Below are positions 1 through 5,951 of a DNA stretch of 9,970 bases, one piece after another. The stretch covers positions 1 to 9,970 of the forward strand of contig CANRDR010000052.1 in NCBI GenBank assembly GCA_947629425.1. The letters are read 5' to 3'. The stretch is from an uncultured Bacilli bacterium. Lineage in GTDB: Bacteria > Bacillota_I > Bacilli_A > RF39 > UBA660. The position numbers and the translations under genes are program-made. Each line of letters opens with the position of its first letter. Position 1 is the stretch's first letter. The notes under the pieces are model-generated. The model was not told the DNA's origin. It made no database searches and was given only the letters and a program-made list of their open reading frames with translations.

Positions 1-810
1 GTGAAGAAAGATTTTTTACTTATTCTAACGAAAAAGGAAACAAAAATGAACTTGTGTCATTTGAACAAGGAAACAGGTAGAGGACTTCCTGATATATCAT
101 TAATACAACCATTATGTAAAGAATTAGATATTACTATTAATGAATTATTAAGTGGAGAAAAAATAAAAAAGGAAGAATATCAAAAAAAATCAGAAGATAA
201 TATTATAAATACTCTTGATTATTCTAAAAAAAGAATAAAACGTATTAAAATTATTACTATATTTATAATCACTTTAATTATTTTAATATTATTTACAATT
301 TTCATAATAGATGTGAAAAGAATGAAAGATAATAAACCAGTTATATTTAGTACATGGGGTTTTAAATATGTACCACCAATTAATATAGAAGAAAATAAAA
401 TATATTTAAAAATAAAAGAATATATTGTAGAAAAAGGTGATAATGAAATAAAATATCACGATAATGCAAAAACATTTACAAGTATGAGAGTATATTTATT
501 AGAAGAAAAAGAAACATATTATTATGTATATGCTTGGGTAATGGAAGCAAGTTATTATTTAGAAAACAATGTAATATTAAAAGATAGTGCTTCATCTATA
601 CCATATAAATTTAAAGTAGAAAAAATAAATAACGAATATAAAGTTATTGATTCAAGAATACCAAGAGATGGAACTTTATATCAAGAAGATATGAAAAATA
701 TTTTTCCTAAAAGTGTTAGAGATGATATGGAAAAATGTCAAATAGATGGAACAATAGAAAAATTAGAAATAGAAGTAGAAGAACAAGCAAAATTATATTT
801 TCATAAGTAA
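1..810 (+). CDS. XRE-type regulator with a membrane segment; HTH half missing (partial or rearranged)
   Basis: The protein resembles the common Firmicutes family in which a Cro/C1-type helix-turn-helix is followed by a transmembrane segment and an extracytoplasmic domain. From residue 24 on the match is clear: ETGRGLPD (24-31) and ISLIQPLCKELDITINELL (32-50) are the typical last helix and linker of such regulators. A Lys/Arg-rich stretch (76-83) and one membrane helix (about 84-103) follow. The rest, to residue 269, is an outside domain rich in Tyr, Lys and Glu that I do not recognise. Residues 1-23 do not look like an HTH: the expected SKW before ETGRG reads LNK, and helices 1-3 including the recognition helix are absent. 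The GTG at base 1 is only the window edge. A better start is ATG at 46, with AAGGA at 34-38 seven bases upstream, giving 254 residues. It may be a remnant without DNA-binding activity, or the left edge may be misassembled. Confidence 0.7.
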   Translation: MKKDFLLILTKKETKMNLCHLNKETGRGLPDISLIQPLCKELDITINELLSGEKIKKEEYQKKSEDNIINTLDYSKKRIKRIKIITIFIITLIILILFTIFIIDVKRMKDNKPVIFSTWGFKYVPPINIEENKIYLKIKEYIVEKGDNEIKYHDNAKTFTSMRVYLLEEKETYYYVYAWVMEASYYLENNVILKDSASSIPYKFKVEKINNEYKVIDSRIPRDGTLYQEDMKNIFPKSVRDDMEKCQIDGTIEKLEIEVEEQAKLYFHK

Positions 811-821
811 GTAAAGTTTAT

Positions 822-855
822 AAAAAGATACAAAGATTTAATTTTGTATTTTTTA
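822..855 (+). terminator. Probable intrinsic terminator after the XRE-type gene
   Basis: ATACAAA (828-834) pairs with TTTGTAT (843-849) around an 8-base loop. The run of A before and the run of T after (to about 855) extend the stem. It starts 12 bases after the stop codon. The stem has only A/U and single G/C pairs, so it is weak. Confidence 0.45.
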
Positions 856-872
856 TATTTATTTTATATAAT
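844..872 (+). promoter_or_regulatory. Possible sigma-A promoter for the cyclophilin-like gene
   Basis: TTGTAT (844-849) and TATAAT (867-872) are separated by exactly 17 bases, giving a leader of about 75 bases before the ATG at 953. The -35 box overlaps the 3' arm of the upstream terminator. Matches of this kind are common by chance in such A+T-rich DNA. Confidence 0.4.
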
Positions 873-942
873 ATAGTTACTTATAAATAATAACATAATG
901 ATTGTTTTATGAACAATGAACAAAATATATATATAAATAAAT

Positions 943-947
943 GAGGG
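943..947 (+). promoter_or_regulatory. Ribosome binding site that fixes the start at 953
   Basis: GAGGG lies five bases before ATG 953. It is inside the codons that would follow an in-frame ATG at 941, which itself has no Shine-Dalgarno sequence. This argues that translation starts at 953. Confidence 0.7.
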
Positions 948-952
948 TATTT

Positions 953-1450
953 ATGAAAAATAGAAAAATAGGGTTAATAGCAATAGTATTAATATTTATA
1001 ATTTTTTTAACTTTTATAATAATAAATAAAAAAGATTTTGATAAAAATGTAAAAAGTACTAATTCTATTGATACTAATATAAATAATAAAGAAAAGGAAG
1101 ATAATATGGATAGCATTACTAATATAAAAATATTAATAAATGGAAAAGAATATAATGCAATATTAGAAAATAATGATACTACAAAAGCTTTTATAAATAA
1201 ATTACCACAAGAATTTAATATGCAAGACTTAAATGAAAATGAAAAGTATGTATATATGCAATATTCATTACCTACAAATTCAAAAAATCCTAATCATATT
1301 AATAAAGGAGATATAATGTTATATGGTGATAATTGTTTAGTTATTTTTTATAAGTCATTTGATACTAATTATACTTATACTAAAATAGGATATATCGAAA
1401 ATATAGATGATTTAGGAAAAGATAATGTGACTGTAAAATTAGAAAAATAA
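953..1450 (+). CDS. Membrane-anchored cyclophilin-like-fold protein
   Basis: Of 165 residues, the first 25 form a signal-anchor: Lys/Arg at 2-5, then a hydrophobic helix at about 6-24. No lipobox Cys follows, so the protein is probably a membrane-tethered outside protein rather than a lipoprotein. A polar Asn/Lys/Asp linker (26-55) leads to a compact domain at 57-165 matching the bacterial cyclophilin-like fold family (Cyclophil_like2 type). Visible family blocks are IKILINGKEYNA (58-69), the LP..F.M.DLN.NEKY stretch (84-99), SLPTN (105-109), GDIMLYG (119-125), LVIFYKSF (129-136) and YTKIGYI (142-148). These proteins have the fold of cyclophilin, but peptidyl-prolyl isomerase activity is not established for the group. 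The start at 953 is preferred over 941 because GAGGG sits just before it. A 52-base gap separates it from the DUF308 gene, so the two may share a transcript. Confidence 0.8.
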   Translation: MKNRKIGLIAIVLIFIIFLTFIIINKKDFDKNVKSTNSIDTNINNKEKEDNMDSITNIKILINGKEYNAILENNDTTKAFINKLPQEFNMQDLNENEKYVYMQYSLPTNSKNPNHINKGDIMLYGDNCLVIFYKSFDTNYTYTKIGYIENIDDLGKDNVTVKLEK

Positions 1451-1487
1451 TAAAGATTTTTTAATAAGAATTTAGTATAATTATTCT

Positions 1488-1494
1488 AAGGAGG
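1488..1494 (+). promoter_or_regulatory. Strong ribosome binding site supporting a TTG start
   Basis: AAGGAGG lies eight bases before TTG 1503. No in-frame ATG is equally well placed, so the TTG start is well supported. A TATAAT hexamer at 1476-1481 just upstream could be a -10 box, but no convincing -35 accompanies it. Confidence 0.75.
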
Positions 1495-1502
1495 AATTTA
1501 AT

Positions 1503-2069
1503 TTGAAAGAATTATTTAAAAGAACTACAAATTCAATAATTATATCATCTATTCTTGCTTGTGTTGTAGGATTTATATTAATAATTAATCCAACTATGTC
1601 AATTAAAACAATGGGTATTATTGCTGCTATATATATTATATTACATGGTTTAACTTTAATTATTATAGATATAAAAGCAACTAAATATTATATTCCATTT
1701 GATGGTATATTACCTGGTATTTTATCAATTATAATAGGCGTAATTCTTATTTTAAAACCAAATATACTATCAATTGTATTTGTTGTTTCTGTGGGTATAT
1801 GGATTGCGTTATCTAGTATTAATTCTATAAAAATGTCTTTAATTTTAAAAAATGAAGATGCTCCATGGTTTTTATTGTTACTATTAGGCATTATTGACTT
1901 AATATTAGGAATAATTGTTGTATTTAATCCTTTTGAAGCATCAATTTCTATAGCAGTATTTATAGGTATAATGCTTATAATTCATTCTATTGTAGATATA
2001 ATAGATATGATAGTTATTAAAAGAGATGTTAAAAAGATTAGTAGTATTTTTGAAAGAAAATTAAAATAA
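1503..2069 (+). CDS. DUF308/HdeD-like six-helix membrane protein
   Basis: The 188-residue protein is almost entirely hydrophobic, with six likely membrane helices at about 10-28, 36-56, 66-84, 88-110, 121-141 and 146-170. Each half carries the repeating pattern of the DUF308 (HdeD-like) family: a helix ending in a short NP or KPN turn (IINP at 27-30, LKPN at 84-87, FNPF at 141-144), then a helix with small residues. The tail (173-188) is basic and probably cytoplasmic. Length fits the family. HdeD in E. coli is linked to acid resistance; most Firmicutes members have no known role, so no function is assigned. The start is TTG, supported by AAGGAGG eight bases upstream. A strong terminator begins three bases after the stop, so this is the last gene of its transcript. 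Confidence 0.85.
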   Translation: MKELFKRTTNSIIISSILACVVGFILIINPTMSIKTMGIIAAIYIILHGLTLIIIDIKATKYYIPFDGILPGILSIIIGVILILKPNILSIVFVVSVGIWIALSSINSIKMSLILKNEDAPWFLLLLLGIIDLILGIIVVFNPFEASISIAVFIGIMLIIHSIVDIIDMIVIKRDVKKISSIFERKLK

Positions 2070-2071
2070 TT

Positions 2072-2097
2072 AAAACACCCGATAAGGTGTTTTATTT
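2072..2097 (+). terminator. Intrinsic terminator after the DUF308 gene, possibly bidirectional
   Basis: AAAACACC (2072-2079) and GGTGTTTT (2086-2093) form a perfect 8-bp stem around the loop CGATAA, followed by ATTTT. On the other strand the stem is followed by TTTTAATTATTTT, so it may also stop transcription from the minus-strand gene that ends at 2114. Confidence 0.85.
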
Positions 2098-2113
2098 TGG
2101 ATTAAACTATAAT

Positions 2114-2284
2114 TTAATTATTATCATCTAAACAAGATTCTATCATACTAATAACTACATTATTAAATGATGTATTATTTTCTTTAGCAATTTCTTCTAT
2201 TTTTTTAATTAAATCATCTTTTATATATAAAGTTTTATAAGTAGCAGATACTTTTTCTTTTGTCTTTTTTAAAACAAATTTCAT
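2114..2284 (-). CDS. Small ribbon-helix-helix (CopG/Arc-like) DNA-binding protein
   Basis: On the minus strand, ATG (2284-2282) opens a 56-codon frame ending in TAA (2116-2114). AGGTGA (2294-2289) is a good ribosome binding site just upstream. The protein begins with a basic arm (MKFVLKKTKEK) and has a beta-strand-like ATYKTLYI (14-21). Helix A is DDLIKKIEEIAKENN (23-37), and helix B begins at the SFNNVV turn (39-44) and runs to about 53. This is the layout of RHH proteins, which dimerise through the strand to form a two-stranded sheet in the DNA major groove. Short RHH proteins are usually repressors of their own region, antitoxins or plasmid copy-control factors. It diverges from the small membrane-protein genes at 2398, and a perfect 16-bp palindrome lies between them, so autoregulation and control of the divergent genes is the natural inference. 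No toxin partner is recognised. Confidence 0.8.
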   Translation of the reverse strand: MKFVLKKTKEKVSATYKTLYIKDDLIKKIEEIAKENNTSFNNVVISMIESCLDDNN

Positions 2285-2333
2285 ATAATCACCTATATAT
2301 ATTATTTTAATTTATTGTTAAATTAAAATATAA

Positions 2334-2349
2334 ATTAGAAATTTCTAAT
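2334..2349. promoter_or_regulatory. Perfect 16-bp palindrome in a divergent control region (candidate operator)
   Basis: ATTAGAAATTTCTAAT is a perfect inverted repeat (8+8). It sits between the divergent ribbon-helix-helix gene and the small membrane-protein gene, centred about 41 bases upstream of the likely start point of the rightward transcript. Binding by the RHH protein is inferred from position and symmetry only. Confidence 0.55.
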
Positions 2350-2367
2350 GTATTTTTACAATTTAAA

Positions 2368-2376
2368 TGTTATAAT
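2368..2376 (+). promoter_or_regulatory. Extended -10 promoter for the small membrane-protein pair
   Basis: TGTTATAAT fits the extended -10 pattern TGnTATAAT. No good -35 hexamer is seen at 2348-2353, where the palindrome ends. AGGAG at 2386-2390 and ATG at 2398 follow at normal distances. Confidence 0.6.
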
Positions 2377-2397
2377 TATTTTAATAGGAGTAAATTA

Positions 2398-2628
2398 ATG
2401 AATAATATTATATTAATATGTTTAATTATATCTTTATTAATGGTATTTTTAATAATTATGACTTTATTAAATGATAATGATTTAGAAACTAATTATTATG
2501 ATTACATTATTAAATATAGAGAAGACTATGAAAAATATATAATAATGTTAAAAAAACAGAAAAAAATAATATTAAAAAAGAAATTAGAATTAATATTTTT
2601 AAAAATATTATATTTATTAAAGTGGTGA
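2398..2628 (+). CDS. Small one-segment membrane protein A (unknown function)
   Basis: I do not recognise this 76-residue protein. Residues 3-24 form one hydrophobic membrane helix. A polar segment starting NDNDLETNYYDY (25-36) and a Lys/Tyr/Glu-rich region of likely helix or coiled coil (37-60) follow. The last 15 residues become hydrophobic again (LELIFLKILYLL). The start is well supported by AGGAG seven bases upstream and an extended -10 promoter at 2368. The stop is five bases before the ATG of the next small gene, whose protein has the same plan and shares the TxYY...I..Y....E..I..LK spacing, so the two look like diverged tandem copies. The end of the frame passes through A runs of 7, 7 and 6 (2550-2579). 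A shift to the next frame there would give a tail closer to the neighbour and join the two genes, so the true C-terminus is uncertain. Confidence 0.6.
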   Translation: MNNIILICLIISLLMVFLIIMTLLNDNDLETNYYDYIIKYREDYEKYIIMLKKQKKIILKKKLELIFLKILYLLKW

Positions 2629-2633
2629 TACTA

Positions 2634-2873
2634 ATGAATTTTATATTTATTATAGAAATAATATTTTTTATATTATGTTTTATTATGAGTATTATATTAT
2701 TAATAATAAACTTAAAAAAAGATGATAACACAGATTATTATAAATTAATAAATATTTATAATAATCAATTAGAAAATGCTATTAAAAAATTAAAAAATGG
2801 TAATAAAAAAATTGATAATATAGAAGTTAATATAAGAAAATATAAAAAATATTTAGGTTTAAAAAATAAATAA
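2634..2873 (+). CDS. Small one-segment membrane protein B (unknown function)
   Basis: The 79-residue protein has a membrane helix at about 3-27, then a charged region (KKDDNTDYYKLINIY) and a basic, probably helical tail ending in KYLGLKNK. ATG 2634 is preferred over GTG 2622 because GGTGAT (2624-2629) is suitably placed before it; this site overlaps the stop of gene A, so the two are likely translationally coupled. The build is that of gene A: short outside or periplasmic part, one helix, cytoplasmic coil-like tail, although topology is inferred. A terminator overlaps its stop codon, so the transcript driven from 2368 probably carries only these two genes. Small coiled membrane proteins of this kind occur in phages, plasmids and immunity or toxin systems, but nothing in the sequence selects one of these. 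Confidence 0.6.
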   Translation: MNFIFIIEIIFFILCFIMSIILLIINLKKDDNTDYYKLINIYNNQLENAIKKLKNGNKKIDNIEVNIRKYKKYLGLKNK

Positions 2874-2907
2874 GATTATATAAGAAGTAAGAAATATAAT
2901 CTTTTTT
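2872..2907 (+). terminator. Intrinsic terminator overlapping the stop of small membrane protein B
   Basis: AAGATTATAT (2872-2881) and ATATAATCTT (2894-2903) form a 10-bp stem with a 12-base loop, followed by a T run to 2907. The left arm begins inside the TAA stop. Confidence 0.75.
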
Positions 2908-2975
2908 AAATATAAAGAATAAATTAAGTAAAGATTTGTTATAAATTTGATAATTTAAAACATTATAAGAATTGT

Positions 2976-3004
2976 TTGTTTTTAATATTCTTTTGTGATA
3001 TTAT
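2976..3004 (+). promoter_or_regulatory. Probable sigma-A promoter for the 622-residue gene
   Basis: TTGTTT (2976-2981) and TATTAT (2999-3004) are 17 bases apart, and TGA precedes the second box, making an extended -10 element. AGGA at 3016-3019 and ATG at 3028 follow. The short leader and the terminator upstream make this gene its own transcription unit. Confidence 0.55.
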
Positions 3005-3027
3005 AACTTTCAAAAAGGAATAAATAT

Positions 3028-4896
3028 ATGGATAAAGAATCATTAGAATTAATTGAAAAAAAATTAAACATATTAGATAAAATAAAATTAAAAAAATTTT
3101 TAAACAATATATCTAATAAAGATATTGATTCAATAAAAACATTTTTGAATGAATATTATCACATAAAAAATTTATCATATAATTTTTATAATATGTTCAT
3201 TTATCATGTCTGTAATAATTATAATAAATTATTTAATATTTTAAAAACTAAAAATATTTATGACTTAATTGATTATTTAAAAAATAATGAAAAGATTAAA
3301 AATATAGAAAATATTTTAAATTATGAAGATTATTTTGAATTACCTAATAATAAAATTAAAATTATATATAATTTATTAAAAAATATAAATTTAAAACAAG
3401 ACGAATTAACTATTAAAAAATTAATCATAAATGAACCTAATTGGTTACTTAGAAAAGATGCTCTTCATTCAGAAAATGAATTAAAAATAATATCAATAAA
3501 AATGTATTTATCAGTAGGTTTAGAAAATGCAATAGATATATTAAAAGAGAATTATGGAAAAATAGATTATGAAATAATTTATTATTTATTTAATAATTTA
3601 GATATAAAAAATAGGAATATTAAAAGTAATATAATATTTAATGATTTTCTATTTAATAATAAAAAAGAGCCTTATAATAATATGAAATTGATGTTGGAAG
3701 GAAATCTATTAAAATTATTTTTAAATTTTGATTATTTTTATAACAACATAAATTATTTTGTTAAACAATTAGGAATTAAACTTAATAGAAATAAAGTTGA
3801 AATTCTTTTAAACGAGAAATTTACTGCTCCTATAATAGAAAATCCAGAAATAAATGGAATAATATTAGATGATATGATATCTTCATACTATCATAAATAT
3901 AATATTAAAGATAATAAAGAAGATATAATCAACAAAAATATAAATATATATAATTCAAAATTAAAATTAAAAACAAAATCATCTATTATTAATTGTAAAA
4001 TTCCTATTATAGATAATTTTATTTTTGAATTGATACCATTAAATGATCCAAGAAACTTAGTTATGGGATATCGTGCTGGCAATTGTTTTAGAATAAATGG
4101 TGATGCATCAATTTTATTTAATAATTTTTTAACTAATCCACATATGCGTATTTTATCCATATCTACAGAAAAATATAAAGATTTTGGTATGTTATTATTG
4201 ATGCGTAATGGAAATGTTTTAATAGCGCAAGGAATAGAATTAAGTAATAGAGTTTCAAAAGATATAAAAAAAGAACAATTATATAATGCTACTAAATTAG
4301 CAGTTAAATATATAATGGAATGTACTAATAAAGAAAATGATGAAATAGTTGCAACAATTATTGGTTTATCAAATAATAATACAATTCCATTTAATAATAA
4401 TATATTACCTTTTATAATAAATCCTATATTAAATGAAAATTTTCACTTTTATAATGGTATTTATAATTATCAAGCATTATTAAATTTAAAAGAAGGAAAA
4501 ACATTAAATGATATAAAATTATTTATACCAAATAAGTTTTATAATGATAATAACAAAAAGTATGTAAGAAATTTATCTAATCAAACAATAAAATCTCCAG
4601 AAATGGAAAAAATATTAATTTCTTTAAGATATGCTAGATTTAAAACAAAACCAATAGATGATTCAATAAATTATTATAATAATTTAATAGATAAAAAAGA
4701 GATATATACTATTTGCACTGTAGATTGGTATATTACTATATATGAAGATAATACAATAGATACATATATAAATTCAAAAAATCCGGAAGTTATTAAAGAA
4801 TATAATCAAGAATTAAATAAAATAAAAACATTAAATAATAATCAATATAAATATGTAAAAAGTCATAATAATATACTGAATGAAGATTTATATTAA
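3028..4896 (+). CDS. Large Asn/Lys/Ile-rich protein of unknown function with a distinct core
   Basis: I cannot name this 622-residue protein. Residues 1-300 are mainly helical-looking, rich in Asn, Lys, Ile, Leu and Tyr, with no membrane helix and no signal peptide, so it is probably cytoplasmic. A much less biased block follows at about 335-410: PLNDPRNLVMGYRAGNCF (337-354), RINGDASILF (355-364), PHMRILSIS (372-380), then LLLMRNGNVLIAQGIELS (389-406). The strands, the GNCFR turn with a single Cys and the RNGNVLIAQGIE segment look like the fold core of an enzyme; a GNAT-like or papain-like module is possible but unproven. The C-terminal part carries a second ordered segment, YTICTVDWYITIYEDNTIDTY (about 561-581). 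The start is supported by AGGA eight bases upstream. It has its own promoter and no operon partner. Composition matches the neighbours, so recent transfer is not evident. Confidence 0.8.
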   Translation: MDKESLELIEKKLNILDKIKLKKFLNNISNKDIDSIKTFLNEYYHIKNLSYNFYNMFIYHVCNNYNKLFNILKTKNIYDLIDYLKNNEKIKNIENILNYEDYFELPNNKIKIIYNLLKNINLKQDELTIKKLIINEPNWLLRKDALHSENELKIISIKMYLSVGLENAIDILKENYGKIDYEIIYYLFNNLDIKNRNIKSNIIFNDFLFNNKKEPYNNMKLMLEGNLLKLFLNFDYFYNNINYFVKQLGIKLNRNKVEILLNEKFTAPIIENPEINGIILDDMISSYYHKYNIKDNKEDIINKNINIYNSKLKLKTKSSIINCKIPIIDNFIFELIPLNDPRNLVMGYRAGNCFRINGDASILFNNFLTNPHMRILSISTEKYKDFGMLLLMRNGNVLIAQGIELSNRVSKDIKKEQLYNATKLAVKYIMECTNKENDEIVATIIGLSNNNTIPFNNNILPFIINPILNENFHFYNGIYNYQALLNLKEGKTLNDIKLFIPNKFYNDNNKKYVRNLSNQTIKSPEMEKILISLRYARFKTKPIDDSINYYNNLIDKKEIYTICTVDWYITIYEDNTIDTYINSKNPEVIKEYNQELNKIKTLNNNQYKYVKSHNNILNEDLY

Positions 4897-4950
4897 TTAT
4901 AAAGAATAAATATTATAGAAGATTAAATATATTTATTATATAATTAATAT
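4890..4950 (+). repeat. Long nested A/T-only inverted repeat upstream of the bile salt hydrolase gene
   Basis: ATATTAATTATA (4890-4901) is perfectly complementary to TATAATTAATAT (4939-4950). Nested inside, AATAAATAT (4905-4913) pairs with ATATTTATT (4929-4937). Together they make an interrupted 21-bp hairpin that begins in the last codon of the preceding gene and ends 7 bases before the AAGGA of the next. No T run follows, so it is not a standard terminator. The right arm contains TATAAT (4939-4944), a possible -10 box without a visible -35. Confidence 0.55.
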
Positions 4951-4967
4951 AGAAAGAAGGAATTAAT

Positions 4968-5942
4968 ATGTGTACAGCAATAACATATAATACAAAAGAT
5001 CATTATTTTGGAAGAAATTTAGATTTAGAATATTCTTATAATGAAACAGTTACAATAACTCCAAGAAATTATAAATTTAAATTTAGAAATGTGAGTGATA
5101 TAGATAAACATTATGCAATAATAGGAATGTCTACTGTAGTAGATAATTATCCATTATATTATGATGCAACAAATGAATTAGGATTATCTATGGCAGGATT
5201 AAATTTTCCAAAAAATGCATCATATAAAGAAATAAAAGATGATAAAGATAATATAGCACCTTTTGAATTTATTCCATTTATATTATCTCAATGTGCTAAT
5301 TTAGAAGAAGCAAAAGAAATGCTTTCTAAAATAAACATTGCAAAAATTGATTTTAGTGAACAATTTCCAGTATCACCACTACATTGGATTATATCTGATA
5401 AAGAAAATTCAATTACTGTTGAAAGTGTTGATGATGGATTAAAAATATATGATAATCCAGTAGGAGTTTTAACAAATAATCCTACATTTGAAATACATAT
5501 GTTTAATTTAAATAATTATATGAATTTATCAATAGAACCACCAGAAAATAATTTTTCTAAAAAATTAAATTTAGAAACTTATAGTCGTGGTATGGGAGCA
5601 TTAGGTTTGCCAGGCGATTTGTCTTCTTTATCAAGATTTGTTAAAGCAACATTTACAAAAATGAATTCTATTTCTGGTGATAGCGAATCAGAAAGTATTA
5701 GTCAATTCTTTCATATTTTGGGCTCTGTTGATCAACAAAGAGGATGTGTTCATATGGGAGATAATAAATTTGAAATAACTATTTATAGTTCATGTTGTAA
5801 TATGGATAAAGGTATATACTATTATACAACTTATGAAAATAGTCAAATAACAGGTGTAGATATGCATAAAGAAAATTTAGATGGTACTGATTTAATAAAT
5901 TATAAATTAATAGAAGGCCAACAAATAAATATGCAAAATTAA
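4968..5942 (+). CDS. bsh: Choloylglycine hydrolase / bile salt hydrolase (Ntn-hydrolase)
   Basis: This 324-residue protein has the full set of choloylglycine-hydrolase catalytic residues. These are Cys2, exposed after Met removal as the N-terminal nucleophile, Arg16 and Asp19 in FGRNLDLEYS (14-23), Asn79 in MAGLNFP (75-81), Asn171 in VLTNNPTF (167-174) and Arg223 in SSLSRFVK (219-226). They correspond to Cys2, Arg18, Asp21, Asn82, Asn175 and Arg228 of the Clostridium perfringens enzyme. Asn at the position of residue 79 favours bile salt hydrolase over penicillin V acylase, where Tyr is usual. The enzyme cleaves the amide bond of glycine- or taurine-conjugated bile acids and acts in the cytoplasm; there is no signal peptide. 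The substrate loop contains YSRGMGALGLPG (205-216), from which I cannot call glycine or taurine preference. ATG is fixed by AAGGA six bases upstream. The stop overlaps the trxB ribosome binding site. Confidence 0.93.
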   Translation: MCTAITYNTKDHYFGRNLDLEYSYNETVTITPRNYKFKFRNVSDIDKHYAIIGMSTVVDNYPLYYDATNELGLSMAGLNFPKNASYKEIKDDKDNIAPFEFIPFILSQCANLEEAKEMLSKINIAKIDFSEQFPVSPLHWIISDKENSITVESVDDGLKIYDNPVGVLTNNPTFEIHMFNLNNYMNLSIEPPENNFSKKLNLETYSRGMGALGLPGDLSSLSRFVKATFTKMNSISGDSESESISQFFHILGSVDQQRGCVHMGDNKFEITIYSSCCNMDKGIYYYTTYENSQITGVDMHKENLDGTDLINYKLIEGQQINMQN

Positions 5943-5947
5943 GGAGA
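5941..5947 (+). promoter_or_regulatory. trxB ribosome binding site overlapping the bsh stop codon
   Basis: AAGGAGA begins inside the TAA stop (5940-5942) of the hydrolase gene and lies four bases before ATG 5952. The nine-base intergenic gap implies one mRNA and translational coupling. Confidence 0.8.
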
Positions 5948-5951
5948 TAAA

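Noticed and set aside
907..1116. Minus-strand frame of 69 codons overlapping the cyclophilin-like gene
   Set aside because: It is antisense to the membrane anchor of a recognisable protein; its hydrophobicity follows from A/T-rich complement codons.
1688..1891. Minus-strand frame of 67 codons inside the DUF308 gene
   Set aside because: Antisense shadow of a clear membrane-protein gene, with no ribosome binding site.
2510..2731. Minus-strand frame of 73 codons across the two small membrane genes
   Set aside because: Composed almost only of Ile/Asn/Phe/Leu from A/T complement; the plus-strand genes have ribosome binding sites, promoter and terminator.
2114..2873. Classical type II toxin-antitoxin pair
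   Set aside because: The RHH gene is divergent rather than in an operon with a toxin, and neither small protein resembles RelE, MazF, HicA or another known toxin.
3891..4160. Minus-strand frame of 89 codons inside the 622-residue gene
   Set aside because: Antisense to the best-ordered part of that protein; no promoter or ribosome binding site.
2911..4911. 14-base direct repeat TATAAAGAATAAAT at 2911-2924 and 4898-4911, flanking the 622-residue gene
   Set aside because: Tempting as a target-site duplication, but matches of this length are expected several times per 10 kb at this base composition, and no transposase or inverted ends are present.
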